Source: CAYPCH01 sp964409165 (GTDB lineage Bacteria > Bacillota > Clostridia > Acetivibrionales > Acetivibrionaceae). Taken from it: 15,944 nt of DNA. The DNA lies in NCBI GenBank assembly GCA_964409165.1, contig CAYPCH010000090.1:1-15944 (forward strand). Direction: 5' to 3'. The number at the start of each line of letters is the position of its first letter. Positions within the stretch are counted from its first letter, which is position 1. Under the pieces are notes generated by a model, which saw nothing but the letters and a program-made list of their open reading frames with translations, ran no database searches and was not told where the DNA came from. Below, one piece after another: positions 7,673 through 13,074 of the stretch. Made by a program: the position numbers and the translations under genes.

Positions 7673-8884
7673 ATGGCTATTTTCAGAGAATTGGTGAATA
7701 CAGGGAAAGATCGTTCCGCTGAAGACAGGAGACGTCATAAGGAACTGGTCGAAGAGTCCATTAAAAAGAATATAGGCAATATTATTGCAGAAGAGAGCAT
7801 TATAGGTCAAAGCAAGGATAAGAAAATTAAAATTCCCATAAGGGGAATAAGAGAATACCAGTTTGTATATGGCAAGAACAAATCCTCTGCCGGATCGGGA
7901 GACGGAAGCGAAAAACGAGGAGATAAAGTTGGAGAGGAGAAGGCAGGCAAGGATGGTCAGGGTGACGGGCAGGCAGGAAATCAGGAAGGGGAAGACATCT
8001 ATGAGACAGAGGTTACTATTGAAGAGTTAATTAAATATTTGTTTGAGGATTTGAACCTTCCTGACATTGACAGAAAGAAAATGGCTGAGGTTGAGTCTGT
8101 GAGGAGTTATAAAAACCTTGGTTACCAGCGTAAGGGTATACCTCCGAGGCTTGCCAAAAGACGCTCTGTAATTGAAAAAATAAAAAGGAAGCAAGGATAC
8201 TTCAGAACGCATGAAGATGTTGATGATCTCGAAGATAAGGACAAAGAAGTGTTGCCTGAGGATATAACTGAAAAAGACAAGAAGAGATTCCCGTTTATGG
8301 AGGATGATCTCAGGTACAGAAGGGTAAGAGAGGACCACAAAAAGGATTTTAATGCAGTTATAATTTGTATTATGGATGTATCGGGTTCTATGGATCAGAC
8401 AAAGAAGTACATGGCAAGAAGTTTCTATTTTCTGCTTTATCAGTTTGTAAGGCTCAAATATACGAATGTTGATGTTGTATTTGTAGCCCATACGACATCT
8501 GCCAAGGAAGTTACAGAGGATGAGTTTTTTCATAAGGGTGAATCGGGCGGAACGTATATAAGCAGCGGCTATGAAAAGGCTCTCGAAATAATTGAACAGA
8601 GGTACAATCCTGCGAGTTGGAACATATATGCTTTTCATTGCAGTGATGGCGACAACTGGTCGGAAGACAATAAAAGAGCGTTAGAAGCCGCAGATAAGCT
8701 TTGTGAAGTGTGCAACTTGTTTGGATATGGCGAAATAGTGCCCGGTTATTATTCATCTAGCAGTACAATTAAGGCTGAGTATCAAAAAAACATTAAGAGA
8801 GATAATTTTTCGATAATTACAATGACAAAAAAGGATGATATATTACCCGGTTTAAAAAAACTCCTTGAAAAAGAGGGTGAATAA
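7673..8884 (+). CDS. yhbH: YhbH/YeaH-type DUF444 protein with VWA domain
   Basis: Member of the DUF444 family paired with PrkA throughout bacteria; its loss impairs sporulation in Bacillus, but its biochemical activity is unsettled. The 403 residues begin at ATG 7673, 6 nt after GGGGTGA; an ATG at 7667 overlaps that site. The N-terminal third is charged, with a Gly/Asp/Lys/Glu-rich low-complexity linker (about 80-120). The C-terminal half is a von Willebrand A domain with a complete metal site: D235-x-S237-x-S239 (DVSGSM), T294 in GGTYIS and D325 in SDGDNW. Intact MIDAS residues predict Mg2+-dependent ligand binding, by analogy with VWA partners of AAA+ ATPases such as MoxR; this makes PrkA the natural partner, an inference. 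Its stop abuts the spoVR ATG. Confidence 0.94.
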   Translation: MAIFRELVNTGKDRSAEDRRRHKELVEESIKKNIGNIIAEESIIGQSKDKKIKIPIRGIREYQFVYGKNKSSAGSGDGSEKRGDKVGEEKAGKDGQGDGQAGNQEGEDIYETEVTIEELIKYLFEDLNLPDIDRKKMAEVESVRSYKNLGYQRKGIPPRLAKRRSVIEKIKRKQGYFRTHEDVDDLEDKDKEVLPEDITEKDKKRFPFMEDDLRYRRVREDHKKDFNAVIICIMDVSGSMDQTKKYMARSFYFLLYQFVRLKYTNVDVVFVAHTTSAKEVTEDEFFHKGESGGTYISSGYEKALEIIEQRYNPASWNIYAFHCSDGDNWSEDNKRALEAADKLCEVCNLFGYGEIVPGYYSSSSTIKAEYQKNIKRDNFSIITMTKKDDILPGLKKLLEKEGE

Positions 8885-10273
8885 ATGACAGAATATAGCC
8901 TGAAGGAATTAATGGAGTGGAATGAGAAAATTGAAGAAATAGCTCGCTCGGAGGGATTGGACTACTACGAGCAGGAGTTTGAGATATGCAGTTATGAGGA
9001 TATGATTGGTTATGAAACTTATGTAGGGATGCCTTCACATTATTCACACTGGAGTTACGGCAAGCATTACGAAAGGACAAAAACTCTTCACAAGTATAAT
9101 CTGACCGGTTTGCCCTATGAGATGGTTATAAATTGCGACCCCTGTATTGCGTACCTTATGAAGGACAATACACTGCTTTTGCAGATACTTACTATAGCAC
9201 ATGTGTACGGTCACAATGATTTTTTCAAGAACAACAGGCTTTTTAAGTTGGGTACAAGGGCGAAGTATACAATAGAAATGTTTAAAAACCATGCATCAAG
9301 GATAAGGGAATACATCCAAGACCCGGGTATAGGATATGCCAAGGTTGAGAAGATATTAAATGCTGCTCATGCGATAAAGTATCAGATATCAAGAACTATC
9401 GGCGAAAAGAGGCTTACCGAAGAAGAAAAAAGGAAGGCTTTATTTGAGAGGTATTCAAGTGCAAAAAGCGATTATCCTTTGCTTGAACCGAAGCAAAAAG
9501 AGCCCGAGCCTTTTCCTGATTTAAAGAAGATACCAATAGAGCCGGAAGAAGATATATTCCAGTTCTTAATGAAATATGGCAGGTATTCGGATTGGGAATT
9601 GGATATTTTGCACATTGTAAGAGAGCAAACCCTTTACTTTGTTCCTCAAATAGAAACAAAGATAATGAATGAAGGCTGGGCAAGTTTCTGGCATTATAAC
9701 ATTCTAAAAAAGCTTGAACTTCCCCAGGGACTCCACATTGAATTTTTAAAAAGGCACAATCAGGTTATAAGACCTCATATGGGACAGTTAAATCCATATT
9801 ATATAGGTTTTAAGATATTTGAAGATATTATAAGCAAGTATCCTGATAACCCCGGAAAGATATTTGAAGTAAGAGAAATCGAAAGAGACCAGTCATTTAT
9901 AAGAAAATATCTTACACGGGAACTGTGTGAGGAAATGAATCTTTTTGAATATATGAAGCTTGGCAGCAATTATATTATTACAGAGGTATCGGACGAGGAA
10001 GGCTGGAAAAAGGTAAGAGATACAATTGCCAATAATGCTGGTACATCCGGGATACCTGTTATAAAAGTGCTGGAAATGGTTCAGAAGGACAATATGCTTA
10101 TTTTAGAACACCAGTATGAAGGAAGAGAACTTGAACTTAGCTATGCTTATGAGACCATCAAGCATATTGTTGATTTGTGGGAAGGGAAAATAATGCTGGT
10201 CACTAAAATCGATGACAAGAGGAAGGTTATCATATGTGACGAGCAAAAGAAGGTCACATTGATGGACGCTTAA
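8885..10273 (+). CDS. spoVR: Stage V sporulation protein R (SpoVR/YcgB family)
   Basis: SpoVR is needed for normal spore cortex formation in Bacillus subtilis; its molecular activity is not established. The 462 residues match the family's length. Diagnostic blocks are present: HYSHWSYGKHYE near 45-56, LPYEMVINCDPC near 75-86, AHVYGHNDFFKNN starting at A105 (H106, H110, D112), and MNEGWASFWHYN with E263 and H270. The conserved H-x3-H and E...H residues resemble a metal-binding site, inference only. The ATG directly follows the yhbH TAA, so translation is likely coupled; GAGGGTGA provides the ribosome site. Last gene of the operon, followed by terminators. Confidence 0.95.
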   Translation: MTEYSLKELMEWNEKIEEIARSEGLDYYEQEFEICSYEDMIGYETYVGMPSHYSHWSYGKHYERTKTLHKYNLTGLPYEMVINCDPCIAYLMKDNTLLLQILTIAHVYGHNDFFKNNRLFKLGTRAKYTIEMFKNHASRIREYIQDPGIGYAKVEKILNAAHAIKYQISRTIGEKRLTEEEKRKALFERYSSAKSDYPLLEPKQKEPEPFPDLKKIPIEPEEDIFQFLMKYGRYSDWELDILHIVREQTLYFVPQIETKIMNEGWASFWHYNILKKLELPQGLHIEFLKRHNQVIRPHMGQLNPYYIGFKIFEDIISKYPDNPGKIFEVREIERDQSFIRKYLTRELCEEMNLFEYMKLGSNYIITEVSDEEGWKKVRDTIANNAGTSGIPVIKVLEMVQKDNMLILEHQYEGRELELSYAYETIKHIVDLWEGKIMLVTKIDDKRKVIICDEQKKVTLMDA

Positions 10274-10313
10274 GATTGGCTGGTAAGAAAAATTTCAAGA
10301 GTATCCCAAGAGT

Positions 10314-10335
10314 ATCCGAGGTTCGCTCGGATTTT
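10314..10335 (+). terminator. First terminator after spoVR
   Basis: ATCCGAG (10314-10320) and CTCGGAT (10326-10332) form a perfect 7-bp stem with a 5-nt loop, followed by a short T-run. It lies about 40 bp after the stop. Confidence 0.65.
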
Positions 10336-10352
10336 AGGATTTGGCATATAGG

Positions 10353-10398
10353 AAGGTGCTTTAACTATAAAAGGTTAAGCACCTTTTATAGTTAAAGC
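10353..10398 (+). terminator. Second terminator region with two mutually exclusive hairpins
   Basis: Hairpin A pairs AAGGTGCTT (10353-10361) with AAGCACCTT (10377-10385), 9 bp, followed by T's, a standard terminator. Hairpin B pairs 10358-10374 with 10382-10398, a perfect 17-bp stem with a 7-nt loop (TTAAGCA). The arms overlap, so only one can form at a time. B is nearly symmetric and could also act against transcription from the right. Confidence 0.7.
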
Positions 10399-10449
10399 AT
10401 TTCTTTGTGAAACGAAAACCACTAAACCAAAAAAAGATGAAAAAAAGTG

Positions 10450-10478
10450 TTGAAAAAGGGATGATTAAATCATATAAT
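10450..10478 (+). promoter_or_regulatory. Orphan sigma-A promoter left of the IS3 remnant
   Basis: TTGAAA (10450-10455), an exact 17-bp spacer and TATAAT (10473-10478) make a strong promoter. The transposon remnant begins 40 bp downstream, so the promoter's original gene is missing. It was probably the metalloprotease whose last codons survive beyond the element (10955-11074), possibly together with the exported protein at 11094. Confidence 0.7.
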
Positions 10479-10517
10479 AGTAAAAAAGTCAATTATAAAC
10501 TGATATTGTATAATAAT

Positions 10518-10541
10518 ACTTGACACGAAGGTCTAGAACAA
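10518..10541 (+). repeat. Left terminal inverted repeat of the IS3 remnant
   Basis: Matches the reverse complement of 10923-10946 at 18 of 24 positions without gaps; the outer nine bases ACTTGACAC are perfect. Confidence 0.8.
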
Positions 10542-10575
10542 ATAGTCTAAAAATAAGAAAAAACGGAGGTCAATC

Positions 10576-10841
10576 ATGTCAGGAAATGTAAAAAGGACTA
10601 CGAGGCAGTATACAAAAGATTATAAGAATGTGAATCCTTGTGGGCGCGATTCAAAGAAGAACTATTGTACGATAGATATGATACAAAGAAAATGCCGATG
10701 GTAGAAGTCAAGAGCTTAATATGGAGATATTTTATGAGTTATTGGAACAATCGCAGGATCTGTTCGACGAATGATGGACTTCCGCCCATGGTAAAGAGAA
10801 AAAAGTTTTATGAGGGACAATTTGATAAAACAGCGCGATGA
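10576..10841 (+). pseudogene. IS3-family transposase orfA/orfB fused remnant
   Basis: The ATG at 10576 follows ACGGAGG at 10563-10569. The first codons read MSGNVKRTTRQYTKDYK, like the start of IS3 OrfA helix-turn-helix proteins. After about codon 17 the frame switches: in the frame of 10626-10841 the protein reads ESLWARFKEELLYDRYD, then KSLIWRYFMSYWNNRR and LPPMVKRKKFYE, the end of the IS3 OrfB integrase catalytic domain beyond its last catalytic glutamate. The DDE core is gone. The deletion junction lies at about 10625-10632 and the two parts are in different frames. Translation from the orfA start would give only a 42-residue peptide ending at TAG 10702-10704, probably meaningless. Confidence 0.82.
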
Positions 10842-10857
10842 TGAGGAGCGAGGCGGC

Positions 10858-10910
10858 GCGTTGGGATATAATGGGATTCCGCTACGTTCCATTCCATTAT
10901 ATCCCAACGC
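10858..10910. repeat. Long perfect hairpin near the right end of the IS3 remnant
   Basis: Arms 10858-10874 and 10894-10910 are perfect 17-bp reverse complements around a 19-nt loop. Outer bases are GCGTTGGG/CCCAACGC. The local GC content around 10845-10862 (GGAGCGAGGCGGCGCG) is much higher than in the rest of the window. It lies after the orfB stop and inside the right terminal repeat, so it belongs to the element; it may stop transcription into or out of it. Confidence 0.75.
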
Positions 10911-10922
10911 AAAAACCACAAA

Positions 10923-10946
10923 TTGTTCGAGAAAAATGTGTCAAGT
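10923..10946 (-). repeat. Right terminal inverted repeat of the IS3 remnant
   Basis: Reverse complement of the left repeat with a perfect outer GTGTCAAGT and inner TTGTTCnAGA. Confidence 0.8.
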
Positions 10947-10954
10947 AATATTGA

Positions 10955-11074
10955 CAAGATCATTATTATATGGATTATAACGGTGTACAATATAATAATG
11001 TAGCTTATTATCTTAGATCTTTAGAGGATGATGACATTAATGGTGCAAAAGCCGTTTATAATCAAATAAAATAA
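10955..11074 (+). pseudogene. C-terminal remnant of a matrixin-like metalloprotease
   Basis: Thirty-nine open codons end at TAA 11072-11074, just right of the transposon. The end reads YYLRSLEDDDINGAKAVYN, which resembles the C-terminus of the M10/matrixin catalytic domain, where L-S-x-D-D-I-N-G-I-x-x-L-Y is typical. The zinc-binding HExxH part and everything upstream are absent. An ATG at 10970 would give a 34-residue peptide without a ribosome site. The gene was probably removed when the IS3 element inserted or caused a flanking deletion. Identification rests on a short motif. Confidence 0.5.
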
Positions 11075-11093
11075 ATATGGGAGGGGACCTAAT

Positions 11094-11672
11094 TTGAAGA
11101 AGAATAAAAAGACAATAGTTTTATTGAGTTCAATTTTAGCAATAAGTGTTTTAGCATTCACTGTTTATAGTGTTGCATTTAGCAAAAACTCAAACAAAGT
11201 AAATTTAGGAAGCCAGTTAAGGGTACATAATAGCGAAATAATATTACAAGAAAAAGATTTGGTTAAAGCTTCTGATTTAATAGTAAAAGCGAAAATTTTA
11301 GGTATAAAGGAAAGAGGATCCAAAATTTCTACTGCAGTTTCTAATGGTCAAGAAGTAAACATTACATTGTCACTTATTACATACAATATAGAAGTTACTG
11401 AAAGTATAAAAAACAAAGGAAACAAGAAAAATTTAGAGTTATTAGAAGCAGATGCAAAAAAAGATATCAATATAGAAGTTGGTGAGGAATATGTACTATT
11501 TCTTATAAAAAATAAAGATGGTCAATATAATATTATTAACTACACGCAAGGTTTCTATGAATTTGACAAGAGTGCAAAAGATAAGGGTATAGATAAAATA
11601 AAATCTCCTGTAACTGGAGAAGATTATGAATACAAGAAGTTTAAAGAGAAAATACAGAAACTAGATAATTAA
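11094..11672 (+). CDS. Exported protein of unknown function (TTG start)
   Basis: A 192-residue protein starts at TTG 11094, chosen because GGGAGGGG (11079-11086) precedes it by about 7 nt and no in-frame ATG exists near. Residues 1-30 form a signal peptide or membrane anchor: MKKNKK then a hydrophobic run LLSSILAISVLAFTVYSVAF, with no lipobox cysteine. The mature part contains DLVKASDLIVKAKILGIKE, a strand-rich middle (NITLSLITYNIEVTESIKN) and VGEEYVLFLIKNKDGQYNI, a pattern I associate with small secreted beta-barrel-like proteins of Firmicutes that are often next to matrixin-like proteases. No catalytic motif is seen. It lies 19 bp after the protease remnant and was probably its operon partner; its promoter is now separated from it by the IS3 remnant. 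Confidence 0.8.
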   Translation: MKKNKKTIVLLSSILAISVLAFTVYSVAFSKNSNKVNLGSQLRVHNSEIILQEKDLVKASDLIVKAKILGIKERGSKISTAVSNGQEVNITLSLITYNIEVTESIKNKGNKKNLELLEADAKKDINIEVGEEYVLFLIKNKDGQYNIINYTQGFYEFDKSAKDKGIDKIKSPVTGEDYEYKKFKEKIQKLDN

Positions 11673-11683
11673 TTTAATAAAAA

Positions 11684-11722
11684 GGGGCTGTCGCACTAAA
11701 CGAGTTGATCCTTCTTTTAGCG
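11684..11722 (+). repeat. Transposon-end-like motif starting GGGGCTGTCGCAC (unpaired)
   Basis: GGGGCTGTCGCACTAAA follows a run of A's shortly after the stop of the exported protein. Tn3-family ends start with GGGG and are about 38 bp long, and the orientation agrees with the Tn3 transposase fragment ending at 11880 on the minus strand. Similar GGGGCTGTC starts also occur at IS1182-type ends and in Clostridium terminators. The matching partner copy is not in the window, so the assignment stays open. Confidence 0.35.
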
Positions 11723-11820
11723 ATATTAATAATCCTGAAAGAGTACAGTCATATACAACAGGAAGTGAGTTATCACAACAAATTGATGAAGCTTATAAAT
11801 TGAAGCAGAAGTATAGTTAG
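11698..11820 (+). pseudogene. Unidentified coding remnant
   Basis: Open frame of about 40 codons ending at TAG 11818-11820: KRVDPSFSDINNPERVQSYT, then GSELSQQIDEAYKLKQKYS. The composition looks protein-like, but there is no start codon with a ribosome site, and the 5' side runs into the GGGGCTGTC motif. Probably the tail of a gene cut by rearrangement, or an accidental frame inside a transposon end. I cannot name the family. Confidence 0.35.
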
Positions 11821-11848
11821 GCATACACATTAAAAACCTTCAAGGTCT

Positions 11849-11882
11849 TGAAATTTTTGAATTGGAAATATATTCAATTTCA
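11849..11882. other. Hairpin at the end of the Tn3 transposase fragment
   Basis: TGAAATT (11849-11855) pairs with AATTTCA (11876-11882), and GAAT/ATTC continue the stem past a 3-nt bulge. It overlaps the stop of the minus-strand fragment and may once have terminated its transcription. Confidence 0.35.
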
Positions 11883-12044
11883 TCCCCGTTCTTCGCTGAA
11901 AATTCCAACCAGTTCGTCTAAATCTATGGGATTCTTATTACTGCAAAAGGTGTAATGTCCAAGTAAGTGTATATGTTGCCAAGCTACAGGTGAAATCTTT
12001 AAGAGTTTTTCAATTGCTTCTGGTAAAAAATATTGTGTTACAAT
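11880..12044 (-). pseudogene. C-terminal fragment of a Tn3-family transposase
   Basis: On the minus strand 54 codons are open to TGA 11880-11882. The peptide contains FLPEAIEKLLKISPVAWQHI, then HLLGHYTF, and ends DLDELVGIFSEERG. The block S-P-x-A-W-Q-H-I-x-L-x-G-x-Y-x-F is the signature of the extreme C-terminus of Tn3-family TnpA. An in-frame TGA lies immediately upstream, where the frame meets the end of the relaxase remnant, so over 900 residues of the transposase are missing. It marks a past Tn3-type insertion followed by deletion. Confidence 0.65.
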
Positions 12045-12925
12045 TCATGATCTCTTGATTTTTTCCGTTCAATATCTCTATCTTTGTTAAGTACCTCATT
12101 CACTTTTTCCTTGGCTGCCTTAACATCCTTCAATCGTTCTTCAATAGCTTTAAATTCCTTCCCTAGTGCTTCATTTTTTGCAGTATACTCTTTAGTCACT
12201 GAAACAACTTTATCTAATGGGGTATCTATATTTATATTTAATTCAGACAATTTTTTATCTGCATGTTCATATGAAAGAATATCTCCTTCATGCTTACTGT
12301 AGAATGATTTCTTATTAAACATATTACACTTTGGCTACTGTAAATAAACATCCTTCTGTTTATTTACAGTAGCCAAATATTTAGCAACATCCCTATATGC
12401 AATAACCTTACTATCCAGTTTTTTAATACTTTCTTTTATCTCAGATGCCTGAGTTCTTAACTCATTTATCTTTATGTCAAAGTCATTCTTATTATTGATG
12501 CTCTCACGCCTTAACAGCAATAATGTATTAGCCAAATCTTTAACATTTGCTATCTGCTGCTTTCTAGCATTTATCATAATACGTTTATCTAAAGTAATAG
12601 GAACTCTACTAGCACTCTTAATATTGCCAACAATAATATTTTTCTTCTTTTTACTTGAAACAGATTTATTTTCAACCTTAAGAGTTTTTTCAGATATACG
12701 CTTTCTAATGTTTTCTTCTATATACATTTCTCCTAATGTTTTGGCTCTTGTAAATCTCTCTTGCCCTGTTGCCCTAAATGCCATATGCTTACCTTGCTTA
12801 ATTTCATATCCAAATGCTTGCATAGCTTTTAAGAATTCTTCAAAATTAGAGCTACTCTCAATACACTTATCAATACTCACCTTAAGGGGTAGTGGGAGCA
12901 TCTCTGTCATTATCTTAACTATCAA
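12038..12925 (-). pseudogene. Truncated, nonsense-interrupted relaxase (mobilisation nuclease)
   Basis: The minus-strand frame from 12925 encodes the C-terminal part of a conjugative relaxase as found in Tn916-like and mobilisable elements: NFEEFLKAMQAFGYEIKQGK, then HMAFRATGQERFTRAKTLGE, then a helical tail. It stops at TAG 12335-12337 after about 196 codons and continues in the same frame after it (PKCNMFNKKSFYSKHEGDIL) to TAA 12038-12040, ending KKSRDHEL. The second half is a Lys/Glu-rich coiled coil. The N-terminal nicking domain with its catalytic tyrosine and histidines is missing: upstream of 12925 a TGA blocks the frame. The first codon shown is TTG with no ribosome site. The protein cannot nick DNA. 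Confidence 0.8.
12330..12377. repeat. Perfect 21-bp inverted repeat inside the relaxase remnant
   Basis: Arms 12330-12350 and 12357-12377 are exact reverse complements around a 6-nt loop TCCTTC. One arm encodes the expected LATVNK; the other carries the in-frame amber codon (12335-12337). There is no T-run, so it is not a normal terminator. Confidence 0.85.
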
Positions 12926-12956
12926 AACTCATAGTATTTATAGTATTCTATGAGTT
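12926..12956. other. Hairpin at the boundary between relaxase remnant and Tn554-like element
   Basis: AACTCATAG (12926-12934) and CTATGAGTT (12948-12956) form a perfect 9-bp stem with a 13-nt loop, followed by ATTTTTAT on the plus strand. It coincides with the loss of relaxase homology and may be part of the end of the Tn554-like element or a recombinase binding site; it could also terminate transcription. Confidence 0.4.
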
Positions 12957-13074
12957 ATTTTTATGCATTTTTTCATCAATATTTATATAATAACTTAATT
13001 GTTTCATTGAAGTCTCTATAGTATATTGTATTTATCTTGTACAAGGTAAATTTTAAGAGATAGTTGGATTACTT
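12957..13074. other. Leader of the Tn554-like recombinase genes
   Basis: An AT-rich stretch of about 120 bp. It holds a perfect 10-bp palindrome CTTGTACAAG at 13036-13045 and a weak promoter-like pair TTGAAG (13007-13012) and TATTTA (13029-13034). In Tn554 the left transposon end lies a short way upstream of tnpA, so this segment should contain the element's left end; the exact border cannot be fixed from one copy. Confidence 0.4.

Larger units (their letters stand above)
10518..10946 (+). mobile_element. Internally deleted IS3-family element (MITE-like, 429 bp)
   Basis: The element has terminal inverted repeats of 24 bp at 10518-10541 and 10923-10946, identical at 18 of 24 positions: ACTTGACAC, a 5-bp variable stretch, then TCTnGAACAA. 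With these ends, the flanks carry a 3-bp AAT direct repeat (10515-10517 and 10947-10949), typical of IS3-family target duplications. IS3 ends often begin TG, so the true ends might be at the TGACAC inside. Inside are the first 17 or so codons of orfA and the last 70 or so codons of orfB, joined by a deletion of roughly 1 kb. It cannot encode a transposase but keeps both ends, so it could be moved by a full copy elsewhere. Confidence 0.8.

Noticed and set aside
8027..8638. 203-codon minus-strand frame opposite yhbH
   Set aside because: It lies wholly within the conserved yhbH coding region; length is explained by codon bias of the sense gene, with no promoter or ribosome site and no recognisable motif.
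10576..10704. A 42-residue small peptide gene with good ribosome site
   Set aside because: The ribosome site and first codons are those of an IS3 orfA; the rest is an out-of-frame reading of orfB after the deletion, so a functional peptide is unlikely.
12330..12377. Rho-independent terminator or CRISPR-like repeat in the 21-bp inverted repeat
   Set aside because: No T-run on either side, it lies inside a coding frame, and there is only one copy with no spacer array.
12474..12953. 159-codon plus-strand frame, hydrophobic, opposite the relaxase remnant
   Set aside because: Antisense shadow: the opposite strand carries clear relaxase motifs (GQERFTRAKT); the apparent membrane-like composition arises from reading Lys/Glu-rich codons backwards.
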